From: Candidatus Nanosynbacter colneyensis
GTDB lineage: Bacteria; Patescibacteriota; Saccharimonadia; Saccharimonadales; Saccharimonadaceae
Length of the DNA stretch: 5,613 nucleotides
NCBI GenBank assembly: GCA_024330325.1
Contig: JANDWE010000019.1
Location: 1-5,613, forward strand
Direction of reading: 5' to 3'
Shown: piece after piece, positions 1-5,164 of the stretch
How positions within the stretch are numbered: position 1 is the first letter of the stretch
Layout: each line of letters starts with the position of its first letter
The notes under the pieces: model-generated
The model's input: only the letters and a program-made list of their open reading frames with translations
Databases searched by the model: none
Told to the model about the DNA's origin: nothing
Program-made: the position numbers and the translations under genes

Positions 1-2
1 GC

Positions 3-608
3 ACAATCGGCTGTCTGATATTGTTTTTGATTGCTGGATCTTTGGCAATTTGGGCGTATATGCAATACTCCCGAGAAAAAAGCAGTGTTGATAGTAAAGT
101 TGCGATTGAAGTCGCTAAAGGGAAGAGTGAACAAGCCGAATCAGACCAGAAGAAATTTTCTGAAGAAGCAAAAAACCCGCGTATTGAATTCGTTGGTCCT
201 GCTGAGTACGGTCGAGTATCGTTCATGTATCCAAAAACTTGGAGTGTATATGTAGCAAATGACGGCAGCGACAGGGGTGATTATAAAGCTTATCTTCATC
301 CAGTTTCAGTTCCTTCGACAACTAATAAAAATAGTCGGTTTGCGCTGAGGCTAGAGATCATAAATAAGAATATGGATACGGTGCTGAATGACTATCAATC
401 ACGACTAAAGAAGGGTGAATTGACCTCAAGTAGTACCGAGTTTAACGGAATTTCAGCAACTCGGATTGACGGTACATTTGAGAAAGAATTGCGCGGCTCT
501 GTGGTTTTGATGAAAGTGCGCGATAAAACTATTCGTTTTTCAACCGACGCGGATACGTTTAAACCAGATTTCCAGACTATATTGAGCACTGTAAAAATCT
601 CTGAATAG
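3..608 (+). CDS. Membrane-anchored protein with extracytoplasmic domain, 5' partial
   Basis: The reading frame is open to the left edge, so the true start lies outside the window. A TTG at 21 is in frame but falls inside the hydrophobic segment and is unlikely to be the start. Counting from the first whole codon (Thr at 3-5), residues 1-22 are a hydrophobic membrane segment rich in Leu, Ile, Ala and Trp. Residues about 23-58 are a charged Lys/Glu/Ser/Gln linker, probably helical. Residues about 59-201 form a compact alpha/beta-like domain that opens with a YPKTW motif (76-80) and ends with a segment resembling FxxILSTVKI. That beginning and end resemble PsbP/Mog1-like (LpqN-type) single-domain proteins, but this is a fold impression only. 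The domain probably lies outside the membrane. The gene ends in TAG 35 bases before the kinase gene. The function is unknown. Confidence 0.75.
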   Translation, partial: TIGCLILFLIAGSLAIWAYMQYSREKSSVDSKVAIEVAKGKSEQAESDQKKFSEEAKNPRIEFVGPAEYGRVSFMYPKTWSVYVANDGSDRGDYKAYLHPVSVPSTTNKNSRFALRLEIINKNMDTVLNDYQSRLKKGELTSSSTEFNGISATRIDGTFEKELRGSVVLMKVRDKTIRFSTDADTFKPDFQTILSTVKISE

Positions 609-626
609 AAAAACCCAGTACATATT

Positions 627-635
627 TGCTATACT
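627..635 (+). promoter_or_regulatory. Extended -10 promoter for the kinase-regulator-recO unit
   Basis: TGC followed by TATACT matches the extended -10 pattern TGnTATAAT with one mismatch. No convincing -35 box is found 16-18 bases upstream. Only eight bases separate the -10 box from the kinase ATG at 644, so the expected transcription start is at or just before the start codon. No Shine-Dalgarno sequence fits in that gap. The mRNA would be leaderless or nearly so. Confidence 0.6.
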
Positions 636-643
636 AGAATTGT

Positions 644-1360
644 ATGGCAGGTAAAGAGTGGAGTGATGCTGATTTTGGGGGATTGCCGAGCGTTTTGGTG
701 GCGGCACATGAGCTAAAAACGCCGCTGGCTTTGATTAGACAATTGGCATTATTGTTGGACGACGATTTGACTAGTCCTGCCGATAAAGCCCAGATTCAGC
801 AACGAATTATTCGGACTTCTGAGCAGGCGTTGCAACTTACGATTGATTTGGCAAATTCAGCTAATTTAACGCCGTCGTTATTTCCGCTTGAACCGGTCAA
901 TCCGTTGGCTTTATGTCAGCAAGTAGCGATGGAAACAAAGTTCAACGCAATACTTTATGGGCGAAAAGTTAGCTGGCCTAAGAGTAGTCGAAATAGTCAA
1001 TTGATATTGGCGAACCGAACACTTTTGGGGCGAATTTTAGCGAACTTTTTGAATAACGCGTTGGCGTATACGGAGGACGGATCGGAGATTAAGGTTTCGG
1101 TTAAGGCGACAAAAGATGCCGTAAGGATGAGCGTGCGGGATTTTGGACCGATGATGAGTTTGAAGGAATATCGGCTTTTGCTTGATGAAATGGAAACGCG
1201 AAAAACCGTGCGGACAAGGCCGGAAAGTAGCGGGCTGGGGATTTACGTGGCGAATCAATTTGCGCGGGCGATGAACGGGCGGATTGGTCTGATTCGTCAC
1301 CGTGATGGATTGACCTTTTATGTAGAAATGCCAATTAGTCGGCAGTTGAGCTTGATATGA
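644..1360 (+). CDS. Small cytoplasmic sensor-type histidine kinase (HisKA + HATPase_c)
   Basis: This is a two-component histidine kinase core of 238 residues. The H box is HELKTPLA at 22-29, with His22 as the predicted phosphorylated residue, inside a HisKA dimerisation helix pair (about 10-72). The ATPase domain (about 88-234) has an N box around NFLNNALAYT (134-143), a G1 box DFGPM (166-170) that departs from the usual DxGxG, and a G2 box GLGIYVANQF (197-206). No membrane segment, PAS, GAF or HAMP domain is present: only about 20 residues precede the H box, so any signal must come through a partner protein. The stop codon overlaps the start of the response regulator as ATGA, so the two are very likely translated together as a cognate pair. 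The start at 644 is supported by the adjacent -10 box. The kinase assignment is firm; the stimulus is unknown. Confidence 0.9.
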   Translation: MAGKEWSDADFGGLPSVLVAAHELKTPLALIRQLALLLDDDLTSPADKAQIQQRIIRTSEQALQLTIDLANSANLTPSLFPLEPVNPLALCQQVAMETKFNAILYGRKVSWPKSSRNSQLILANRTLLGRILANFLNNALAYTEDGSEIKVSVKATKDAVRMSVRDFGPMMSLKEYRLLLDEMETRKTVRTRPESSGLGIYVANQFARAMNGRIGLIRHRDGLTFYVEMPISRQLSLI

Positions 1361-1728
1361 AAAAACTGTTAATCGTTGAGGATGATAAGAATTGGGCGGA
1401 TATTCTGGGCAAGTTTGCCGCGGATGTTGGTGTAGAGTACCAAGTGGCGATTTCTGGAGCTCAGGCGATTGAAATTATTGACGATTGGCAACCTGACGCT
1501 TTAATTTTGGATATGTTGTTGGCTGGTGAAACGGCGATTGCTCTGTTGAACGAGCTGCGATCGTACGCGGATTTGGCGAGTTTGCCGATTGTGGTTTGTA
1601 CGAATATCGACGTTAAAATGGACGACTTGCGTCCGCTTGGTGTGAAGGCGATTTTGAATAAAACATCGATGCGTCCGAATGAGGCGCGGGCGATTTTTCG
1701 CGAGGTTCTAAATGACGGGACAAAATGA
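1357..1728 (+). CDS. Single-domain response regulator (receiver domain only)
   Basis: This 123-residue protein is a lone receiver (REC) domain of the CheY/Spo0F size class. The acidic metal-binding pair is Asp9-Asp10 (in VEDD), the predicted phosphorylated residue is Asp52 (in LDMLLAG), the switch hydroxyl is Thr82 (in VCTN) and the conserved lysine is Lys102 (in LNKTS). All catalytic positions are present, so it should accept a phosphoryl group, presumably from the kinase encoded just upstream. There is no DNA-binding or enzymatic output domain, so it must act by protein-protein contact or as a phosphorelay intermediate. Its ATG overlaps the kinase stop (ATGA) and its end overlaps recO by 17 bases, which implies translational coupling on both sides. 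Confidence 0.92.
   Translation: MKKLLIVEDDKNWADILGKFAADVGVEYQVAISGAQAIEIIDDWQPDALILDMLLAGETAIALLNELRSYADLASLPIVVCTNIDVKMDDLRPLGVKAILNKTSMRPNEARAIFREVLNDGTK
1702..1705 (+). promoter_or_regulatory. Ribosome binding site for recO inside the regulator gene
   Basis: GAGG lies six bases before the recO ATG at 1712, within the last codons of the response-regulator gene. It supports that ATG as the start even though it creates a 17-base overlap. The ATG at 1725 is in a different frame. Confidence 0.5.
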
Positions 1729-2392
1729 ACGAGTAAAAGCAATTGTTTTGAGGCGAACGAATTACGCCGAAGCTGACCGAGTTTTGCAATTATTAACGCC
1801 AAAAGGTCGACGTAGCGTAATCGCAAAAGGCGTGCGTCGGGAGCGCAGTAAATTAGCGGGCGGAATTGAATTATTCGCGATTTGCGACGTGGTTATTCGC
1901 TCTGGTCGGGGCGATTTGGGGCTATTGACTTCCGCTCGATTGTCGGCTTTTTATCGGCATATTTTGGAAGATTACGATCGGATGCAATTTGCGTATTCGG
2001 TGATGAAACTGGTTTCTGCGGCGAGTGAAAATATTGACGAACCAGAGTGGTATTATGTGCTGAGTCAAGTTTTGGAGCAATTGAATAATCCTGCAATAAA
2101 CCAAAAATTGATTGAAACGTGGTTTTATTTGCAATACGCGAGTTTGCTGGGAGATGAGCTGAATCTTCGTACGGACGTAACGACGGCGGCGCTACTTCCT
2201 GATAAAAAATATATGTACGATAGCGCGGAAAAAGGCTTGAGATTGGCGGAGCAGGGCGACTTGGGCGCGGACGCAATCAAATTGTTAAGGTTAATCCAGG
2301 CAAAACCACTCGCGAATGTGGCGCAAATCGGCGGAATAACTGAGGTTATAAATGATTGTTGGTTGACCGCCAGACAACACGCGGCAGTGTAA
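1712..2392 (+). CDS. recO: DNA repair protein RecO
   Basis: RecO is the recombination mediator that, with RecR, helps load RecA onto SSB-coated single-stranded DNA and can anneal complementary strands. The N-terminal third (about 6-80) has the typical OB-fold pattern: AIVLRRTNYAEADRVLQLLT, then a segment around AKGVRRERSKLAGGIELF and a GRGDLGLLTSARL stretch. The rest is helical, as in the RecO C-terminal domain. The CxxC-type zinc-binding cysteines found in many RecO proteins are absent; the region around 150-156 reads ELNLRTD. Its length of 226 residues is slightly under the family norm of roughly 240-250. The gene is co-directional and overlapping with the kinase-regulator pair and ends in TAA 17 bases before the -10 region of the next promoter. 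The identification is firm; the link to the phosphorelay is only by position. Confidence 0.9.
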   Translation: MTGQNERVKAIVLRRTNYAEADRVLQLLTPKGRRSVIAKGVRRERSKLAGGIELFAICDVVIRSGRGDLGLLTSARLSAFYRHILEDYDRMQFAYSVMKLVSAASENIDEPEWYYVLSQVLEQLNNPAINQKLIETWFYLQYASLLGDELNLRTDVTTAALLPDKKYMYDSAEKGLRLAEQGDLGADAIKLLRLIQAKPLANVAQIGGITEVINDCWLTARQHAAV

Positions 2393-2406
2393 AATTGTCA
2401 GTAAAA

Positions 2407-2415
2407 TGGTATAAT
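2407..2415 (+). promoter_or_regulatory. Extended -10 promoter for glyS
   Basis: TGG followed by a perfect TATAAT gives an exact TGnTATAAT extended -10 element. A TTGTCA lies only nine bases upstream, too close to be its -35 box, and nothing good is found at 16-18 bases. Transcription would start near A2422, giving a leader of about 45 bases before the glyS ATG at 2468. Confidence 0.65.
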
Positions 2416-2435
2416 TTGGGTAATAATGTGAATCG

Positions 2436-2452
2436 CCATGTTGCCAACATGG
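2436..2452 (+). repeat. Perfect 17-base palindrome in the glyS leader
   Basis: CCATGTTG and CAACATGG are exact reverse complements separated by one central base. As RNA this could form a seven-base-pair stem with a three-base loop. It lies between the predicted transcription start and the Shine-Dalgarno site (AAAGG at 2455-2459), ending two bases before that region. It could be a protein-binding operator downstream of the promoter or a leader hairpin that affects ribosome access. There is no U tract, so it is not an intrinsic terminator. Confidence 0.7.
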
Positions 2453-2454
2453 AG

Positions 2455-2459
2455 AAAGG
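2455..2459 (+). promoter_or_regulatory. Ribosome binding site that sets the glyS start
   Basis: AAAGG (within AGAAAGG) lies eight bases before the ATG at 2468. This selects the Met of MSQAKMEDV as the start. The earlier in-frame ATG at 2438 lies inside the palindrome, has no Shine-Dalgarno site and would add ten residues unlike the N-terminus of GlyRS proteins. Confidence 0.7.
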
Positions 2460-2467
2460 TTTTTTCA

Positions 2468-3814
2468 ATGAGTCAAGCAAAAATGGAAGATGTTATTAGC
2501 CTGTGTAAGCGTCGCGGTTTTATTTATCAGGGTTCGGATGTTTATGGCGGTTTGTCTGGAACGTGGGATTACGGTCCGCTGGGCGTTCAATTGAAGCGAA
2601 ACATCATGAATTTATGGTGGCGGATGTTTGTTGACGAGCGCGACGATATATATGGCGTCGATGCGGCGATTTTAATGAATCCGAAAGTTTGGAAGGCAAG
2701 TGGGCATGTGGATACGTTTGTCGATCCATTGTGTGAAGACACGGTTAATCATCGGCGTTATCGTACCGACCACATTCTTAAGGACAATGGAATTGACGCT
2801 GACGGCTTGACGATGGAGCAAATGGACGAAGTGATTGCAGAAAAGGGAATTAAAAGCCCAGACGGAAATCCACTGAGTAAATCTCGCACGTTCAATATGA
2901 TGTTTAAGACGAGCGTTGGCGCCACCGAAAGTGAAGACAGCATTGCGTATCTTCGCCCAGAAACCGCTCAGGGAATTTTTACCAATTTTAAGAACGTTGT
3001 TGATAGTTTTTATCCAGACTTGCCGTTTGGAATTGCTCAGCAGGGCAAGGCGTTTCGTAATGAAATTGCGCCGCGAGATTTTGTTTTCCGTAGCCGCGAG
3101 TTTGAGCAAATGGAGATTGAATATTTTGTCAATCCAGAGAATTGGCAGGAAGCGTTTGATGAATTGTTGAAGTCGACGCACGAGTTTTTGGAAGCATTGG
3201 GGTTAGACCCTAGGAATATTCACGAGTTGGATGTTCCGGCGGAAGACAGGGCGCATTACAGTGAGAAAACGATTGACATTGAATACGATTTTCCAATTGG
3301 CAAGGAAGAGCTGATGGGAATTGCGTATCGGACTGATTTTGACTTGATGAACATTCAGCGCGTCAGCGGAAAGAGTATGGAGTATACAATCAAGGGGACG
3401 AATGAGAAGTTTGTGCCGCACGTGATTGAGCCGAGTTTTGGTGTTGAGCGAGCGCTGATGGCGGTCTTGTCGAGTGCGTATCGCGAGGACGAGCAGAACG
3501 GTAGCAAGCGTGTTTATTTGGCGCTTCCAGAACATTTGGCGCCAGTTAAATTTGCCGTTTCGCCGCTGCTCAAAAACAAGCCAGAATTGGTGGAGAAGGC
3601 GCGTGAAATTTACGCTAGCCTATCTAAGAAAAATCCTGGACGTGTTATGTGGGACGACAATGGAAACATCGGTAAGCGTTATCGCCGTCAGGATGAAATT
3701 GGTACGCCGCACTGCGTGGTTGTCGATTTTCAGACGCTGGAAGATGACACCGTTACCGTTCGTGAACGGGATACGACGGAGCAGAGGCGAGTTAATATAA
3801 AAGATCTCGTATAG
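2468..3814 (+). CDS. glyS: Glycyl-tRNA synthetase, single-chain alpha2 type
   Basis: The product is a class II aminoacyl-tRNA synthetase that charges tRNA-Gly with glycine using ATP. It is the single-polypeptide, dimeric form also found in archaea, eukaryotes and many bacteria, not the alpha2beta2 GlyQ/GlyS enzyme of E. coli. From the ATG at 2468 it has 448 residues. Visible landmarks: KRRGF near the N-terminus, YGGLSGTWDYGPLG (26-39), LRPETAQGIF (162-171), motif 2 FRNEIAPRDFVFRSREFEQME (196-216), motif 3 EPSFGVERAL (321-330), and a C-terminal anticodon-binding domain from about residue 350 that starts LAPVKFAVSPL. The insertion around residues 85-104 has one cysteine where many relatives have a CxxC zinc-type pair. 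The gene has its own promoter and leader and is followed nine bases later by a hydrolase gene, probably in the same transcript. Confidence 0.95.
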   Translation: MSQAKMEDVISLCKRRGFIYQGSDVYGGLSGTWDYGPLGVQLKRNIMNLWWRMFVDERDDIYGVDAAILMNPKVWKASGHVDTFVDPLCEDTVNHRRYRTDHILKDNGIDADGLTMEQMDEVIAEKGIKSPDGNPLSKSRTFNMMFKTSVGATESEDSIAYLRPETAQGIFTNFKNVVDSFYPDLPFGIAQQGKAFRNEIAPRDFVFRSREFEQMEIEYFVNPENWQEAFDELLKSTHEFLEALGLDPRNIHELDVPAEDRAHYSEKTIDIEYDFPIGKEELMGIAYRTDFDLMNIQRVSGKSMEYTIKGTNEKFVPHVIEPSFGVERALMAVLSSAYREDEQNGSKRVYLALPEHLAPVKFAVSPLLKNKPELVEKAREIYASLSKKNPGRVMWDDNGNIGKRYRRQDEIGTPHCVVVDFQTLEDDTVTVRERDTTEQRRVNIKDLV

Positions 3815-3819
3815 GAAGG
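3813..3819 (+). promoter_or_regulatory. Ribosome binding site for the AstE-family gene
   Basis: AGGAAGG overlaps the glyS TAG stop codon and precedes the ATG at 3824. The AGGA core is seven bases from the ATG. It is the strongest Shine-Dalgarno match in the window and suggests efficient re-initiation by ribosomes finishing glyS. Confidence 0.7.
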
Positions 3820-3823
3820 TATA

Positions 3824-4516
3824 ATGACGAAAATACTTGCAATTATTTCTACTCATGGCAATGAATTGCTGGGACCGAATGTGCTTTCGTATATGTTAAA
3901 TAAACGTTCGGAGCTGTTGGAATATGTTGATTTTATGGTGGCTAATCCCAGAGCTTATTCGCAGAACGTTCGATACGTTGAGTCTGATTTGAATAGGAGC
4001 TATGGGTCTGATTTGGATACGTATGAAGCACGACGATCGAAGGCTATAGAGGATCGAATTAAGTTGTTGCAGCCAGAATTGGTGCTAGATTTTCATACGA
4101 CCACCGCTGAGCAGCCAGATTTGCTAATTACCGCGAACATAGAAGATAAAGTCTCTCGTGATTTTATTAATGCGAGTGCGATTAAAGATGTGCTAGTTGT
4201 TGAACCGCTTAATGATATCACAACTGTAGCTCCGCATTTTGTGGCTTATGAGGTGCCAAATTCTCATTTGAATGACGATTTGTATGAGCGGATCTGTACG
4301 GACATTCGGAAATATCTAGACGGAAAAGTGTCAGATCAAGAACATGCTTTTTATAAGATGATAGGGAAAATTTTGCCCGAAGAAGTGCGGGTGGATTCTG
4401 GTCTTGAGAATTTTGTATATAGTGATGCACTTGGGGCAATTCCGTCGTTTCTCGGAGAGGAAGCGTATCGGCAGGACGGTACGTATGCCGGTTTTAAGCT
4501 AGAAAAGTTCATATAA
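3824..4516 (+). CDS. AstE/aspartoacylase-family zinc hydrolase (M14-like)
   Basis: This 230-residue protein belongs to the succinylglutamate desuccinylase/aspartoacylase family, zinc enzymes with a carboxypeptidase-A-like fold that split amide bonds of N-acyl amino acids or small peptides. The metal ligands are visible: His11 and Glu14 in HGNE, and His91 in LDFHTTT. Other family signatures are ANPRAY (40-45), the substrate-binding DLNRSY (55-60), and Glu143 in YEVP, which fits the catalytic glutamate position. The C-terminal part (about 165-230) is a short beta-rich domain. It is smaller than AstE or aspartoacylase (about 310-320 residues), and the true substrate cannot be read from the sequence. 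No other arginine-catabolism (ast) genes are nearby, so the name astE is not justified. Its position nine bases after glyS suggests shared expression. Confidence 0.85.
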   Translation: MTKILAIISTHGNELLGPNVLSYMLNKRSELLEYVDFMVANPRAYSQNVRYVESDLNRSYGSDLDTYEARRSKAIEDRIKLLQPELVLDFHTTTAEQPDLLITANIEDKVSRDFINASAIKDVLVVEPLNDITTVAPHFVAYEVPNSHLNDDLYERICTDIRKYLDGKVSDQEHAFYKMIGKILPEEVRVDSGLENFVYSDALGAIPSFLGEEAYRQDGTYAGFKLEKFI

Positions 4517-4518
4517 TA

Positions 4519-4536
4519 ACGTAAGATCACCTACGT
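4519..4536 (+). repeat. Weak inverted repeat after the hydrolase gene
   Basis: ACGTA and TACGT face each other across an eight-base spacer just after the TAA stop at 4514-4516. The stem is only five base pairs and no T run follows, so it is not a convincing terminator. It could be chance. Confidence 0.25.
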
Positions 4537-4537
4537 G

Positions 4538-4565
4538 TTGGTTGAGTAAATAATCGTGATATAAT
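4538..4565 (+). promoter_or_regulatory. Promoter for the Nudix gene (extended -10)
   Basis: TTGGTT (4538-4543), a 16-base spacer and TATAAT (4560-4565) preceded by TGA (TGnTATAAT) form a strong sigma70-like promoter. Only seven bases separate the -10 box from the ATG at 4573, so transcription should begin on or immediately next to the start codon and the message is predicted to be leaderless. No Shine-Dalgarno sequence would be present in the RNA. Confidence 0.7.
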
Positions 4566-4572
4566 TGCTATT

Positions 4573-5064
4573 ATGTCAAACGCCATAAACGGACAACTTG
4601 TCACACACGATTCAGAAGGTACTATCAAGCGCGATTACCTCTATCGTGTTTCTATAAAGGCTCTGATTTATAATGATGCTGGGCAGATTTTGGTTGTTAA
4701 AGAGGACGGGCGGCCGCTTTGGGATCTTCCTGGCGGCGGAATGGATTATGGCGAGACTTTTGAGTCGGCTTTGAAGCGGGAATTGTATGAAGAAGTTGGC
4801 TATAAGGGCAATCTTCGCTATCAGCTTTTTGATGCGTCGGATGAGATTTATATTGAGTGAATTGATGCTAACCAAATTTGTTTTTCTTGTCGTGTGTGGA
4901 CGGAAAACTTTGATTTTTCAGCGGGCGTCGATGCGGACGAAGTGATGTTTATGGATCCTGAAGAGTTGCGACTCCAAGAGAGCGAGTCGGGTGCGCCACT
5001 TCGATATAAAGTACATTTGAAGTGGCAGAAATTGTGTGGCGCAAATAGTTTGCCAACAGAATAG
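4573..5064 (+). pseudogene. Nudix hydrolase interrupted by in-frame TGA at codon 96
   Basis: The first 95 codons carry a complete Nudix box, GX5EX7RE(L)XEEXG(Y), at residues 55-77, with the catalytic helix Arg69-Glu70-Leu71 and Glu73-Glu74. They are preceded by strands that fit the fold (VSIKALIYNDAGQILVV). TGA at 4858-4860 stops the frame, but the next 67 codons remain open in the same frame to TAG at 5062-5064 and read as a typical Nudix C-terminal half (FSCRVWTENFDF, then ADEVMFMDPEEL, then HLKWQKL). Joined, the 163 codons have normal Nudix length. The 95-residue product lacks the final strands and helix of the fold and is probably unstable or inactive. Possible explanations are a nonsense mutation (CGA to TGA is one transition), a sequencing error, or stop-codon readthrough. 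General UGA reassignment is unlikely, because the kinase and regulator genes end in TGA. The substrate is unknown. Confidence 0.8.
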
Positions 5065-5066
5065 TA

Positions 5067-5095
5067 TTGACTTTTTCCATAAAATAGTATAGAAT
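5067..5095 (+). promoter_or_regulatory. Sigma70-type promoter for the right-edge gene
   Basis: TTGACT (5067-5072), a 17-base AT-rich spacer and TAGAAT (5090-5095) make the best -35/-10 pair in the window. It starts three bases after the Nudix TAG. Transcription would begin near 5102, giving a leader of about 60 bases before the ATG at 5165. Confidence 0.7.
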
Positions 5096-5102
5096 ATCAG
5101 GC

Positions 5103-5138
5103 ATGGAAAAAAGTACAGGTGGCGTATCTTTTGATTGA
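5103..5138 (+). CDS. Possible 11-codon leaderless upstream reading frame
   Basis: ATG at 5103 falls where the promoter above should start transcription. It opens an 11-codon frame, MEKSTGGVSFD, ending in TGA at 5136-5138, 26 bases before the ATG of the next gene. There is no Shine-Dalgarno site, but the kinase and Nudix genes show the same -10-to-ATG spacing, so leaderless translation is conceivable. It shows no attenuation signature such as a run of one amino acid. It may be chance. Confidence 0.25.
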   Translation: MEKSTGGVSFD

Positions 5139-5151
5139 TATAGCTAATGCA

Positions 5152-5156
5152 TAAGG
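5152..5156 (+). promoter_or_regulatory. Ribosome binding site for the right-edge gene
   Basis: TAAGG lies eight bases before ATG 5165 and supports that start for the partial gene at the right edge. Confidence 0.5.
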
Positions 5157-5164
5157 TTTTGCGT

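Noticed and set aside
2438..2467. Upstream glyS start giving ten extra residues
   Set aside because: This ATG lies inside the palindrome, has no Shine-Dalgarno site, and the added residues are unlike GlyRS N-termini. The ATG at 2468 has AAAGG eight bases upstream.
2416..2467. T-box or other riboswitch controlling glyS
   Set aside because: The leader is only about 45 bases with one short stem, far too small for a T-box, and no terminator/antiterminator pair is present.
2672..3181. Long antisense frame (169 codons) opposite glyS
   Set aside because: It is a shadow of a highly conserved glyS coding region, with no promoter, ribosome binding site or recognisable domain. Other antisense frames in the window have the same character.
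3820..3825. TATAAT overlapping the hydrolase start codon as a -10 box
   Set aside because: It overlaps the ATG itself, and a strong Shine-Dalgarno site directly upstream explains expression by read-through from glyS.
4519..4536. Intrinsic terminator after the hydrolase gene
   Set aside because: The stem is five base pairs and no T run follows.
4858..4860. UGA reassigned to glycine (Gracilibacteria/SR1 code) or tryptophan
   Set aside because: The kinase and regulator genes end in TGA exactly where overlapping neighbours start, no in-frame TGA occurs in glyS, recO or the hydrolase gene, and conserved Gly and Trp positions use GGN and TGG.
4865..4945. Restart of translation after the Nudix TGA from the ATG at 4865
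   Set aside because: This ATG is in a different frame and yields only a 26-codon peptide ending in TGA at 4943-4945, unrelated to the Nudix C-terminal half.
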